From contig NW_026262734.1 in NCBI RefSeq assembly GCF_021869535.1, forward strand, positions 75,454,339 to 75,518,338: DNA of 64,000 nt, given 5' to 3'. A model generated the notes under the pieces. The model saw only the letters and a list, made by a program, of their open reading frames with translations, did not search any database and was not told the DNA's origin. Positions within the stretch are counted from its first letter, which is position 1, and each line of letters starts with the position of its first letter. The stretch is from Mytilus californianus (Eukaryota > Mollusca > Bivalvia > Mytilida > Mytilidae). Below are positions 21,517 to 34,170 of the stretch, one piece after another. A program made the position numbers and the translations under genes.

Positions 21517-23459
21517 ATGTCAAGTACTTGTTGTTGTGTACCTGGATGTCATTTAAGAGGAGGACATACATTTCCAAATAACTTTAAAAGAAAGAAAAGT
21601 TGGATCAACGCCATGGCCCATACGCAGATTGGACGAGAACACGATGAAATCGTGGAGTCCATCTCAATCAGCTGTTGTTTGCAAGGCACATTTTACTGAA
21701 AAAGACTACGTGCAGGAAACTATTCATGGTTAAACTCTATTTTCTTTTTGAAATATATAGTTATATATGAAATCGCCATGCGAATAAACCAAAGTCTGTT
21801 TACAACCGCAATTATCGTTTTAGAATAAAAGGGGGTGGTTAATTCAAGACGTCATAATTTTTTGGATTACGATTCAATGTGATCTGTTTGAGTTTTTATG
21901 ATGATTGCTACAATTATAATGATTTCATACAAGAGGTATATCCTACTGAGAATTATTTTAGCAGTAATTATGCTAATGTAGTAATGACAGGAATGCATAA
22001 GCTATGCCTCATAGTCTTTCTTGACAAATATCAATGACAATGTTAACAGGAACAAAACAATGACATGCTCTCATCTATATTATAGTTATTTAGGTACAAA
22101 CAATGTACGTTTGTTGCATAAGTCTCTCATTGTTTGTCCTTTGGATTTACATAACATACATTGAATCAGGCAAACATAGTTTTATCCAGATTGTAATGAA
22201 TAAATCTAGTTAATATTTTGCCAGGTAGTACAAAGTATACATTGCTAATGGAAGTACATTTAATTATCAAAAAATAATGTTTTATAACCTTTTTCAGGGC
22301 GCAAACCCACCATACAGAGACTTAAGTCTACTGCCATTCCCAGCCTTTTTTCCTGGACCAAGCAAGAGACTGAATCGTCCGCAAAAAGAAAAATCAGGGC
22401 AGTTTCCTGTGAAAACAAAAGAAGTAAACTTGATGAATATTGTAGTAGAAATCTAGAGGAAAGTTTTGATTGTACAGTTGGTTTTCCTGAAGAAGTCATT
22501 CATACTGCAGAAAGGATTTATGACTGTCCACCACCAACTGCCGAGCTAATGTTGAGCTTCACAGATAGAATTACGCAAACACCATCAATGCCTATGTTTT
22601 CAGCAGAGAATTTTGAAATGAAGACACGTGACACAGCCATGCATTTTTATACCGGTTTAAAGTTGTATACTAAATTTTTATTTGTTTTGACCACACTTGG
22701 TCCAGCAGCACATTGTTTGAGATACATATATTTTCAAATTGATAGAGTGTCAGTTGAAAATCAGTTTTTTTATGACTTTGATTAAATTGAGGCATTATAC
22801 AACCAACTTTGAACTGTCTAGATTCTAGATTGAATCTAGTGTTAAGAATATTGTGTATACATGGATTGTTTTTATGTCTAAACAGTGGTGTGAGGCTAAC
22901 ACTTGGCCATCTAGTGGTTTAGTCAGGTATTTTTCGCCATCCAACTTCAAATTAAAGTTTCCTACAACTTGGATTATTATTGACAGCACAGAATATCCCG
23001 TGATAAAACCTAAAGCTCCTAGAGCTCAGGCAATCTTTCATCATATCAAAACAGAAACACTGAAAATACTTGTATGTTCGACACCTGGTGGTTTAGTCAA
23101 CTATGTCTCTAATGCATATGTTGGTTGTACCAGTGACTGTGAAATAGTTGAAATATGTAGAATAGTTCAATTATGTGATCCAGGTGACAGTGTGATGGCA
23201 GACAAAGATTTAAATGTGCAAGATTTGTTTGCTAACTTTTCTCAAAAAAAGAAACAGAATTAGTTCCAAAACTCTTATACGGGATAGAAAAGTCTCCAAT
23301 TAACACGTGCACATAGAGCGAATTATTGGACTTGGCAAAACATACAAAATTCTAATAAATCCTATGAATGGAACTGAAACAAAACTTTCATCTGAAATAA
23401 CATTTAGTTGTTTTATGTTGTGTAATTTTAGAACTTGTATTGTGCCAAAGGATGCATAA
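21517..23459 (+). pseudogene. THAP-DDE (IS5/ISL2EU-like) transposase, decayed
   Basis: The first exon (21517-21728) encodes a THAP zinc finger: CCVPGCHLRGGHTFPNNFKR, then WSPSQSAVVCKAHF after one frameshift, giving the C-C...C-H ligands. A GT at 21729 and an AG before 22298 restore IHGRKPTIQRLKS. The second exon gives FVLTTLGPAAHCLRYIYF, then a catalytic D in WIIIDSTEYPVIKPKAP (about 22982), D in DSVMADKDLNVQDLF (23201) and E in HVHIERIIGLGKTYKI (23316), ending in TAA at 23457-23459. The DDE triad is present, but at least three frameshifts or stops break the frame. The THAP plus DDE_Tnp_4 layout matches ISL2EU-type transposons in family recall. THAP would bind the element's ends and the DDE domain would cut and join DNA. 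Confidence 0.78.
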
Positions 23460-23748
23460 ATAAAAGTGACGCAATGAATTTTGTTCTGATATATATATAT
23501 AATATTTACAATTACATGCACATGTAAATTGTAATGCATATAAAAATAAGGAGATTTGGTATGATATTCAGTGAGTTTATCGAACCAAAGTGCATAAGAA
23601 ATGGGTTTAAGCAGTTACAGGTGTTACTGTCACCGTACAATGAGAAAAACTCGTACCGTGTAAAAAATTTCAGAGATCTTACAACTAAGTTTTGTTGTCT
23701 CACCTTGACTTCAAAAATGGTGAATTGTTTATATCTGTTGATGTAAAT

Positions 23749-24300
23749 TTAAAAAAGAAGATGTGGTATGATTGCCAATGAGACAACTCTCCACAAGAGA
23801 CCAAATGACACAGAAATTAACAGCTATAGGTCACAGTACGGCCTTTAACAATGAGCAAAGCCCATACCGCATAGTCAGCTATAAAAGGACATAAAATTAC
23901 AATGTAAAACAATTCAAACAAGAAAACTAACGGCCTAATTTATGTACAAAAAATGAACGAATAACAAATATGCAACACATAAACAAACAACAACCACTGA
24001 ATTACAGGCTCCTGACTTGGGACAGGCACATACATGTACATACAGAATGTGGCGGGGTTAAACATGTTAGCGGGATCCCAACCCTCCCCTAACCTGGGAC
24101 AGTGGTGTAACAGTACAATATAAGAACGAACTATAAAAATCAGTTGAAAGAGGCTTAACTAATCAGATGGATAAATACAAATGCAAGTGGACGTGGCTGG
24201 GTAGTTGTACAGTACTACCTGTGACATTATCTTATTAATGGTGGCCATAAAAAATATGGTCTCCATGATGGCCCTAAATGCCCATCATTATACCTCCTGT
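23749..24300 (+). repeat. Mussel interspersed repeat A, near full-length copy
   Basis: It begins 'aagaagatgtggtatgattg' and contains 'caatgagacaactctccaca', 'ataggtcacagtacggcctt', 'caggctcctgacttgggaca' and 'aacctgggacagtggtgtaa'. Copies or pieces lie at 15196, 28587, 33960, 34936, 37304, 46727, 47935 and, inverted, 49125. It is the most frequent repeat in this window. There is no coding frame or obvious TIR. A short run at 23549 resembles its first 20 bases. Confidence 0.75.
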
Positions 24301-26190
24301 TGCATAATTAATACACAAGGTATTAATAAAAAAAACTAGTCAAGGATAAAGGGAAATCATGACTGCATTGGAGTGTTAAAATTATATAACTTACAGGTAA
24401 AGTGTCTCAGGTAAAATATATGTGTTTGTCAAATTTAATAACTGTGATTATGACAAGAAAATTCTAAAATAAAATGAAATAATAAAACTAGTTGAACATA
24501 TTGCTTTCTAACTTTTTTTTTGTAAAAATTTTCTCATGACAGTTTGTCTTGATGTTATACCTTTTAAATAATTCTATAAATTTAAGTTATTTTTTACATG
24601 TATTTTTTGGCAAGTGAATAATAAATGAATATCATCTTCTAATATAATGCAAACTTTCACAACGCCTGCCTTTTTCCATTGAAAAGGTGTTTCTCAAATT
24701 AATTTTCTAAAATCAAAATTGTTTATACTTACTGCATTTAACATGGTTTAAAAAATGTTTGAGATGATCTTTAGGACTTATTCTTTATAAAATTTAGGCA
24801 AATCATTATTTCTCTATTGAATAAATACATGTATATTCAAAATATTCATTACAGAAAAATTTAATAATATTTTTGTTGTCATATAAACATATTACAATTT
24901 TAATTAAGTTTCTGACAAAAAAAAAAAAAACAATCATTATAATGCAAAGAAATAACAATTTTATAAGAAATCAAAACACATGGAAAAAAATTATTAGGTT
25001 TTGCTCTCAGTTCTAATGACTTTTTTTTATAAAGGAGCATATATTTTAAACATGTTCCATGTTATAGAGGTTTAGCATTTCTTTTACTTTTTGTTCTTGG
25101 TTAAGATTTTATTCATAAGATTCAAGATTTTATTCATAAACTGGTCAGAGACATAATCATGAGATGGTAAACAATTTTCAAATAGATTATCTCTAAGTTG
25201 TTATGTTAATTTTACAAACAATTCTATCCTTTATAGGAATTTTTATCCACCATTTTCTATTTCTATTTAATTATGACCACTAATTCTTTACTGAGTGAAG
25301 CATTTGAGTTTACTGTTTTCATCATAAGTTTTTATTTTATTTTCAAAAATATTCTTATTTTTTTTCTTAAAATTCATTTTTAATCAAGGACTTTAAAGAA
25401 TCTAATTCATTCAAGTCCCTGCAATTATTAACTTTATCTAAAAGGCCTGAGTTGAGTGAAATATTCTTTGCAATTGTATACCAAGAATATGTATCATGCA
25501 TAATGGCAGTCCTGCAGTTTCGACAATATAATACACAGAACAAAAAGTGATTTGATTAATAGACCATAAAAATGTCACAATCTACATAGAAGTGTACTTT
25601 ATTTTTTCTGGAGACAAATTTTGCCTGTTAACTGACAAAATAAGCCAAACTGAAGATAACATATTTGGTAAGTTTACAATTGTTTCAAAAAGCAAGACAA
25701 TTTCTTCTTTAAATAATTTCTTTTAATAAGATTTACTTTATTCAGATCAATATAGAGATAAGAACATTTTTCATTATGATTAGCATATATCAAAATTTGA
25801 TGATAACTAGGTAGCCATTTGGAAAATTTAAGTCTCTAGTGATTCTTCATGCACAACTCCAGTTTTGAGATTTGGAAAAATATAAAAGATAAACAAAAAT
25901 AGTTTATTCCTATACCATATAATGATATTTTTAGTTTTCCTGAATAATAATCATGAAAATGGATTGTTCAACTTTGTTAACAAAATTTATTGTCAAAATT
26001 TATTGTAAAAGGGTTGATATTCATGATATTGATAATTTTAATTAGTTAAGAAACAGGCTTGTTAAATTACTTGCTTCATGGTTCCTTTAAACATATCATT
26101 TGCATGATTATTAGTTATAATTAATAAGAACTCATTTAATAATGCAAACAAACAATTGAATACCATGTACCTCATGTACAAAAACTTTTT
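24301..26190. other. AT-rich stretch without genes
   Basis: No exon, repeat family or RNA gene is recognised. The only structure is a small direct repeat 'aagattttattcataa' near 25105-25140. Confidence 0.5.
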
Positions 26191-27491
26191 AGCTCACCTG
26201 GCCCAAAGGGCCAAGTGAGCTTTTCTCATCACTTGGCGTCCGTCGTCGTCGTCGTCGTCGTCGTCCGTCGTCGTTAACTTTTACAAAAATCTTCTCCTCT
26301 GAAACTACTTAGCCAAATTAAACCAAACTTGGCCACAATCATCACTGGGGTATTTAGTTTAAAAAATGTGTCTGGTGATCCGGCCAACCAACCAAGATGG
26401 CCGCCATGGTTAAAAATAGAACATAGGGGTAAAATGTAGATTTTGGCTTATATCTCTGAAACCAAAGCATTAAGAGCAAATCTGACATCGGGTTAAAATG
26501 TTCATCAGGTTAGGATCTATCTGCCCTGAAATTTTCAGAATAATCAGACAATACGTTGTTGGGTTGCTGCCCCTGAATTGATAATTTTAAGGAAATTTTG
26601 CCGTTTTTGGTTATTATCTTGAATATTATTATAGATAGAGATAGACTGTAAACAGCAATAATGTTCAGCAAAGTAAGATCTACAAATAAGTCAACTTGAC
26701 CAAAAAGGTCAGTTGACCCCTTAAGGAGTTATTGGCAATTATAGTCAATTTTTAACCATTTTTCGTAAATTTTTGTAATCTTTTACAAAAATCTTCTCCT
26801 CTGAAACTACTAAGACAAATTTAACCAAACTTGTCCACAATCATCATTGGGGTATCTTGTTTAAAAAATGTGTCCGATGACCAACCTGCCAACCAAGATG
26901 GCCGACATGGCTAAAAATAATACATAGGGTAAAATGCAGTTTTTGGCTTATATCTCTGAAACCAAAGCATTTAGAGCAAATCTGACCAGGATAAAATTGT
27001 TCATTAGGTCAAGATCTATCTGCCCTGAAATTTTCAGACCAATCAGGCAACACGTTGTTGGGTTGCTGCTCCTGAATTGGTAATTTTAAGAAAATTTTAC
27101 AGCTTTTGGTATTATCTTGAATATTATTATAGATAGAGATAAACTGTAAACAGCAATAATGTACAGCAAAGTAAGATCTACAAATAAGTCAACATGACCA
27201 AAATTGTTAGTTGACCCCTTAAGGAGTTATTGCCCTTTATAGTCAATTTTTTACAATTTTCATAAATTTTGTAAATTTTTGTAAATTTTTACAAAATATT
27301 TTCCACTGTAACTACTGGGCCAAGTTCATTATAGATAGAGATAATTGTAAGCAGCAAGAATGTTCAGTAAAGTTAGATCTACAAACACATCACCATCACC
27401 AAAACACAATTTTGTCATGAATCCATCTGTGTCCATTGTTTAATATGCACATAGACCAAGGTGAGCGACACAGGCTCTTTAGAGCCTCTAG
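26191..27491 (+). mobile_element. Helentron-like element E4, complete
   Basis: It starts 'agctcacctggcccaaaggg' after TTTTT with a cgtcgt run. It ends 'aaggtgagcgacacaggctc', the hairpin GGCTCT-TTAGAGCC and CTAG before TTTT. The body is two imperfect ~490-bp units, each with 'aaaaatcttctcctctgaaa', 'ccgccatggttaaaaata' or a variant, 'gttgttgggttgctgc' and 'agcaaagtaagatctacaaa', plus a partial third. There is no ORF. It is the best copy for defining both ends of the family. Confidence 0.75.
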
Positions 27492-28997
27492 TTTTACTGT
27501 TAAAATAATGATTTAAAAGATTCTCTGTTTTGTTTTCAAATACTAGTCAATAAGTTTACTTATCTTTGAATTTTTGTCATTTCTTCTCAAGATTCTTTCC
27601 AAGAAGAAATTAAAAGAATAAGAAGCAAAAAACAAATAAAAAATAAAAAATAACATTATAAAAAAAAGGAAAATATGTAATTTTAAAGACAGAAAAATCA
27701 ACAAATGATATGAATTTACAAAGACTAAAACAACATTCTATTCTATATTTTGAAGAAAAGGAGATATGTCAATTTGAGAAGAAACCTGAGTTACCTGTAC
27801 AGGTAAATTTTAATGAAACATACAAGCTGAAAACTTCAACCCTGATTGATTTCAGCAGGTAACATAATTAGATAAAACATTAACCTATGTTTTATGACCC
27901 CAATAAATGGCCAACATCTCAAGATTGAATACCCCAATAAATGGCCACCATTCGATGGTGACCATACAAGAGGGTGGACATAACTAAGAGGAAGTCACAG
28001 GTTGTACTGTACATCCAAACAACAAAAAGATACTAAGTACAGATCTGAGAGTACTCGCAGTTACTGACAGCTAGTTCAAAGCCACTACCAACTGATAAAA
28101 ACAGCACAGTGTATTGCACAACAGCAAGAAATCTTTAATTGAATATAAATTCAATTCATATAACCGATTTCAAGTTCTTTGACTACGTTTATTCAGAAAC
28201 TATAATATGTCAAATATTTAATTACAATCCAAATTCAGACCTGTATCAAGCTTGAATATTGTGTCCATTTTTGCCCCAACTGTTCAGGGTTGGACTTCTG
28301 CGGGTGTATCCAGCTGCGCTCAGCGAATCAGTTTATTTCTTAATTAAGAACTCCTTTTTTCATTCATAAATTACTTTATACTTGGAAATATAATTTTGCT
28401 TGGAGTTATAGTTTCTAAAAAAAGTATTGTCATTGAAAGAGTTGACATGTTGCAATGTACATTTATTCTACATAGTTCTATGGTACCAAATCAAAAGATT
28501 ATATAAAAGAAAGTAGTCAAAGGTTTCCCATCATAGTTTAGTTACATACATTTTTTATGTACCTGAGGTCGTTGAATATAGATCATTATATAAATAAGGA
28601 GATGTGTTATGATTGCCAATGAAACAACTAGTAACAAGTAACAGTAAAAAACCACATTTGCAAAGTTGAATAAAATACAGTTGATAACATTTACTTATTA
28701 CTAAAAAGAAAATGCCTAACTATTTTAAACAGTATTTGACTATAAACATAGATAAAAAGGTACAAACTGGACATAATGCACTAGTTCATAAACAAGTGAG
28801 AACAATCGCCTTCATATAGTGCTCAGAATATGACATTCATAAAACTTGTTCAATATCATTAGAGAACTCTAAATCTTAAATACTAAAAGCCACCTCTGAT
28901 AAGTACACTGTACTATGCAAGATAATGATATAACTGGACTAAAAATACACACAACCTGTAATTAACTGCCTTTACAGCGCTTTCGCGCTTTGATTGA
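27492..28997. other. Non-coding stretch with repeat fragments
   Basis: A direct repeat 'ccccaataaatggcca' occurs at 27898 and 27933. A piece of repeat A tail ('gatctgagagtactcgcagt') lies near 28040. A common mussel module ('actgttcagggttggacttc' and 'ccagctgcgctcagcg') lies at 28265-28335. A decayed repeat A head ('aggagatgtgttatgattgc') lies at 28597. No gene is seen. Confidence 0.45.
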
Positions 28998-29684
28998 TTA
29001 TTATCTTGAATATTATTATAGATAGAGATAAACTGTAAACAGCAATAATGTTCAGCAAAGTAAGATCTACAAATAAGTTGTCATGACCAAAATCGTCAGT
29101 CGACCCCTTTAGGATTTATTGCCCTTAATAGTCAATTTTTAACAATTTTTCGTAAATTTTTGTAATCTTTTACAAAAATCTTCTTCTCTGAAACTACTAA
29201 GACAAATTTAACCATACTTGGCCATAATCATTATTACTATAATAATAAGGGTATCTAGTTTAAAAAAAATTGTCCGATGACCCCGTCTTCCAACCATCAT
29301 GGCCAACTTGGTAAAAAATAGAACATAGGGGTAAAATGCAGTTTTTGGTTTATATCTCTGAAACTAAAGCATTTAGAGCAAATCTGACATGTGGCAAAAA
29401 TGTTCATCAGATTTAGATTTATCTGCCCTGAAATTTTCAGACGAATCCGACAACCCGTTGTTGGGTTGCTGCCCCTGAGTTAGTAATTTTACAAAAATTT
29501 TGCAGTTTTTTGTTATTATCTTAGATATCATTATAATATCTAATATCTAATACTATTAATTATGATTTTAACTTTATTTTACATGATTTCCAAAGCATCA
29601 GTAAATACAGGTGAGCGACACAGGCTCTTGAGAGCCTCTAGTTTTGAGGTTGGCCACATTTTTCATCTATTTTGACTAGACTAT

Positions 29685-30659
29685 AAGTTAAAGTCATTTT
29701 GTAGTTGTGGGTGTAGAGAAGTTGTGGTTAATAAAAACCAGTCTCTGAAATTAAGTATAGCAGTTGTGTGGTTACTTTGGTCGCTGTGGAACTATTCTGT
29801 AGACCGCAAAATATTTAAACTTGGTTAAAATAGGAATTTAACATTGACATATGCTGAAACTTCCATATTTGAATTCATTCTGAAATTATGAAGATTATTG
29901 CAAGATTACACGGGGTAAGACATTTGTTGCTTATTTTATAATACTCTTACTCAGAATTGCCATGGATGATAAAGTATTTTTGAAAAAAGTACAAATATGA
30001 AACACATTATACCATTGTCCATAAGGGTACCTAAAAAGTCCCATTAAAATTTACAATGCAGCCACAACAATTATCAAAACAACTTCAGTTGGGAGTTTGA
30101 GTATTAATTTGGTTCTGTCAATCTATTGTAATCTTTTTACAGTGACAAATTGTCTCACTTATATTACAGTTGAAGTATGCTTATGCATATTACATTATAA
30201 ACAAGTGAAATTTATTATTAACAAAGTGGACCCAATTAATAACAGTTGTATAGTGTTTATTTTTTAAATAGACACTGGAACATGATAAAAAAAGTATTTG
30301 ATAATTTTCATTTAGCCCTCTTTCCTCACAGACCCAGTTAACCTAAAATATAACCCTTGTCTGAATAGTCTCACATATTTAGTAAAACCTGGAGAAAAAA
30401 CATTTTTGTCGAGCCTGCAACATTTATGTACGAAAACGAGACACACAATCCTAGATTGCATTGTCAGCGTCAACATTAAGGTTCAGTCTCTGGTTAATTT
30501 TTTTTTAAACATCAATAACTTTGTCAAACCTTCATGGAATATATGAAATTTGGACAGAAGATTGTTTATGACCAAAATACAGTATCCAGAGCAAAATTTT
30601 TAAAATATTTATTTTCATTTTTTCCGTATTTTACTGCTATAAAATGGACTAAGTTTTTT
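29685..30659. other. AT-rich stretch without genes
   Basis: It lies between the palindrome's right end and element E6. I find no repeat family or exon here. Confidence 0.45.
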
Positions 30660-32130
30660 AGCTCACCTGGCCCAAAGGGCCAAGCGAGCTTTTCTCATCA
30701 TTTGGCGTCCGTCGTCGTCGTTAACTTTTGCAAAAATCTTCTCTGAAACTACTTGGCCAAAGTTAACCAAACTTGCCCACAATCATCATTGGGGTATCTA
30801 GTTTTTCAAATGTGTCCGACGACCCCGCCTGCCAACTTAGATGTCCGACATGGCTAAAAATAGAATATAGAGGTAAAATGCAGTTTTTGGCGTATATCTC
30901 TGAAACTAAAGCATTAAGAGCAAATCTGACATCGGGTTAAAATGTTCATCAGGTTAGGATCTATCTGCCCTGAAATTTTCAGACGAATCAGACAATACGT
31001 TGTTGGGTTGCTGCCCCTGAATTGGTAATTTTAAGGAAATTTTGCAGTGTTTGGTAATTATCTTGAATATTATCATAGATAGAGATAAACTGTAAACAGC
31101 AATAATGTTCAGCAAAGTAAGATCTACAAATAAGTTAACATGACCAAAATTGTCAATTGACCCTTAAGGAGTTATTGCCCTTTATAGTAAATTTTCAACA
31201 TTTTTTCATAAATTTTTTAATCTTTTACAAATCTTCTCCTCTGAAACTGCTGGGCTAAATAGAATCAAACTTGGCCACAATCATCTTTAGGGTATTTAAT
31301 TTTTAAAATGTGTCCAGTGACCCTGCCTGGCAACAAAGGTGGCCGACGTGGCTAGAAATAGAACATATGTGGTAAAATGCAAGTTTTGTCTATTATTCTG
31401 ATAACCGTTATTAAAAAAGGAAATCTGAAAAAGGTAAAATTGTTCAGAATGTTGAGCTCTACCAATTGTCCAAATACGTCAAAACTGTCAGACGATTTCC
31501 TGTAGGAGTTATTGCCCTTAAATTACAAATTTTACCATTTTTTTTTTTCATTTTTGCCTATTATCTTGAAAACTATAATAGATAGAGAGAAAATTTAAAA
31601 TGCAAAAATGATCAAAAGGACAAGTTCTACAAATAAGTTTAATGGTTGAAATCGTCAGTTGACTCCTTATTAGAGTTATTGCCCTTTGATGACGATTTGT
31701 ACACTCTTTTTGTTGCGTTTTTGTCTTATATCTTAAAACTTATAATAGATAGAAAGAAACTTAAATTAACAAAAATGATCAGCAAGACAAGATCTACAAT
31801 AAAGACGAATGGCGGAAATTGTCCGACAACTCCTATTTGGAGTTATTACCCTTTAATGACGATTTTTACCATTTTTTTGCGTTTTGCCTTATATGATACA
31901 AATTATAATAGATAGATAGAAACTTAAATAATCAAAAATGATAAGCAAGATAAGACCTACCAACAAGTCAAATTTTGCCAAAATAATTAGTAGACTGTTA
32001 CTCTTTATAGGAGTTATTGTCCTTAAATTAGGAATTTTTTTACTCTCTTTTGTGTTTGGCGCAAAAGCTAAATAAGATAGAGAGAAACTAAACAGACTTC
32101 AATGATCAGCAATATAAGATAAAACAGATT
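30660..32130 (+). mobile_element. Helentron-like element E6, 3' end lost
   Basis: It starts 'agctcacctggcccaaaggg' after TTTTTT. The first part has one and a half ~490-bp units, as in E4. From about 31390 it switches to the module seen in E1 ('aaatgcaagttttgtctatt') and then to about four ~164-bp tail units at 31611, 31776, 31939 and 32103. It lacks the 'ggtgagcgacacaggctc' end. It links the E4 type and the E1 type into one family and provides the uninterrupted reference for the E2 insertion site. Confidence 0.7.
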
Positions 32131-33869
32131 TCTATTCTCGTCTACAAGTTAACATTTACAGACAGTCTGGGATTAAATATTTTGACATGACAAATTTTCA
32201 AACCGTCATAGATTGTTATGAAACTTGGAGAATGCTAATCTTCAAGACCAAGCAATAGCATCTAAAGAAAAAGTTAGATTTTTTTTTTTTAAAAGTGTAT
32301 TTTACTCATAAATGGACTCACATTGTAAGTCAACATTACACTTTTACACTGACAGCAGCAATCGCAGCCGAGATACAGGGTTCCGTGGAACCCCATACAA
32401 ATTTTTTTTTAAAACATCTTGACATTTGGTTTTACATTTTTTGGAATATATACTTAATCTGGGACAATATTAGTATACCATTTCCAAACTTAATGTAATT
32501 GTACTCCATGAATAATTGGTGTTAGTATACGTGCAAGGAGTGTTCGTTTGAAATAATACTTAGTGATTTGACAGTGAATGCTGGTGAAAGTGGGTCAATT
32601 ACTATATTCCACGACAGGATCGTCAATCAGTGTGTTTTCATTTCCCGCATTTATGAATACTGAAAAATTTCAAAGTTAAAATATGGACTGATGATTGATT
32701 TGAATATGAGTTATTGTTCTTTGGATACTATTGTTTTAGATTTAATAACATTAAAAATAACTGGATGTATTTTTTGTTTAAGTAAAACTTTATTTAACTT
32801 ATTGAAGATGTGGAAGAAGTTGTGCCAAATAAGCTAACACCACGTATGCCGGGGTAGTAGAAAAACCTTAGTGTTTCGTGTGATTAAAATTTTTCATAAG
32901 CAGAAAATTTATAGAATGAATGACCTTTTCAATTATATTTCATGTAAACACAAGGTTCTGACTACTGGGATCGTGATTGTATATTTTTTTAAAGAAAGTT
33001 CATATCATAAAGAATATATCTTATCAAAGAATGTCACAACAACTTTATGGTAAGCTACCTTAAACTTTAACCTTGAAGTGGGATGGATGGAAGAACTTAC
33101 GGTCACACAGACCTAAATCTGTATTGCCTTTTAAATGCGTCCTACTAACTAAGGCAGGGCATATAAAGCAAATTCTGTTTGAAATCAAATTTATTTTCAC
33201 CCAGGCGATTAATAAGAAGGTTCTGATCAATTCCACTGTTGATAAACTTTTCTTTCTTGATGATATCGTCTGCTAGGGATATAAACTTGTAAAAACAGAA
33301 AATTTTCAGAAAATCTTTAGAACATTAAGAAATAATGATAATAAGGAGAGGTTTAGACACGTTAATAGATGTCATAATGTGTAGTTTACGAGATGATTTT
33401 TTTTAAAAAGGATGATTTTGATTTTGAAAAAAGCATCGAACTGTTTAGTCTGTATATTTGTTATGGATATGTTTTGTGTGTTTTTCGTCCTGTCTTGCTG
33501 GGAGGTTTTGAACATTTGTTTTGACGCAAAACAATTGACTAAACCGGACATTGCCCTTATAAAATGAAGAACTGGTATGATTTGTTTGAGTCTGACAAAA
33601 AATTACAACATTTAACTGAAACTGGTTCATATAAAGTGTTAAGTTAATTTGAATAAATTGTTTGTGGATATTTTTTATGTATTTCTTCTACTTTTTGTCT
33701 CGACTGCATCAAAAGGCAAACGTCGTATTTTGCCTCATTTTCATGATGTAGTTGTAATGTTTTTTGATAATAAAGCATCTTCCTAAAAAAATAATATTCA
33801 CGATTGTTTGCGAGAAGCATATTATGCATTAATGTCATGGCATGTGAATTAAATCATCATAGATACAAT
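32131..33869. other. Non-coding stretch with weak repeat traces
   Basis: A mussel module with 'gcagccgagatacagggttc' and 'cgtggaaccccatac' lies at 32350-32395. A decayed 'ggatggatggaagaa...cacacagacct' module lies at 33080-33115. The open frames here (for example 33073-33276) lack splice sites or a convincing codon pattern. No gene is called. Confidence 0.4.
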
Positions 33870-34170
33870 GCTTAATTTGTGAACGGCAGACGTGTGTTTC
33901 GTCTACAAAAGACTCGTCAGTGACGCTCGAATAAAGAAAGCGCGTGTAAATCAATGTTGGTGGATGCTCAAACCTCCCTAACATGGGAAAGTGGTGTAAC
34001 AGTAAACATAAGAATAACTTCTAAACGTCAAATTCAATTAGAAAGGGCTTGACTAATCACATCGGCATCAAGCACACAAATTACAGAACAAACAAAAAAA
34101 AAACAGACATCTAAGAGTACTCGCAGTCACTAAAACCTAAGTCAAAGCCATTTTATGACAACTAATAAAT
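33870..34170. repeat. Mussel repeat fragments
   Basis: 33880-33935 is the inverse of the 6885-6990 module ('gtctacaaaagactcgtcag'). 33965-34170 matches the 3' part of repeat A ('aacatgggaaagtggtgtaa', 'aagagtactcgcagtcac'). From 34171 to 34935 nothing is recognised. Confidence 0.5.

Larger units (their letters stand above)
21396..28997 (+). mobile_element. Segment inserted in E3, carrying a THAP-DDE transposase
   Basis: It is bounded by the two halves of E3. It holds a decayed THAP-DDE transposase gene, a mussel repeat A copy and a complete Helentron-like element (E4). The ends are not precise: 'gcagttacataaag' on the left and the inverse of 'ctttacagcgctttcgcgc' on the right share only a few bases, so I see no convincing TIR. 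It may be one large transposon or a smaller one that gathered further insertions. Confidence 0.45.
20981..29641 (+). mobile_element. Helentron-like element E3, split by a 7.6-kb insertion
   Basis: The 5' half (20981-21395) starts 'agctcacctggcccgaaggg' with a long cgt/gtc microsatellite. It runs to 'cctgaattggtaattt'. The 3' half (28998-29641) starts at 'attatcttgaatattatta', the very next block in intact copies, and ends 'caggtgagcgacacaggctc', the GGCTCT-TGAGAGCC hairpin and CTAG before T. The halves are complementary with a gap of only about 25 bp. Flanks on both sides belong to the right arm of the palindrome, which supports one element interrupted later rather than two truncated ones. 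Confidence 0.65.
16264..29684. mobile_element. Large palindromic element, oldest layer of a nested stack
   Basis: The left arm (16264-18143) is repeated in inverse orientation at 19140-20980. The right arm resumes after an insertion and ends at 29684. The outermost 18 bases, 'ctattttgactagactat', occur at 29667-29684 and inverted at 16264-16281. The loop is 18144-19139. Each arm holds several spaced copies of a motif like 'gggtgaaaaatagcaaaat' followed by 'gaaaaactgggaaaa', plus the 3' half of a decayed PIN-like/CXC gene. The plus-strand gene runs through the loop, so the left arm is an inverted copy of the element's 3' half. Arm boundaries are by eye. Confidence 0.7.

Noticed and set aside
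22260..22499. 79-codon minus-strand frame over the THAP-DDE gene
   Set aside because: Shadow of the plus-strand transposase exon.
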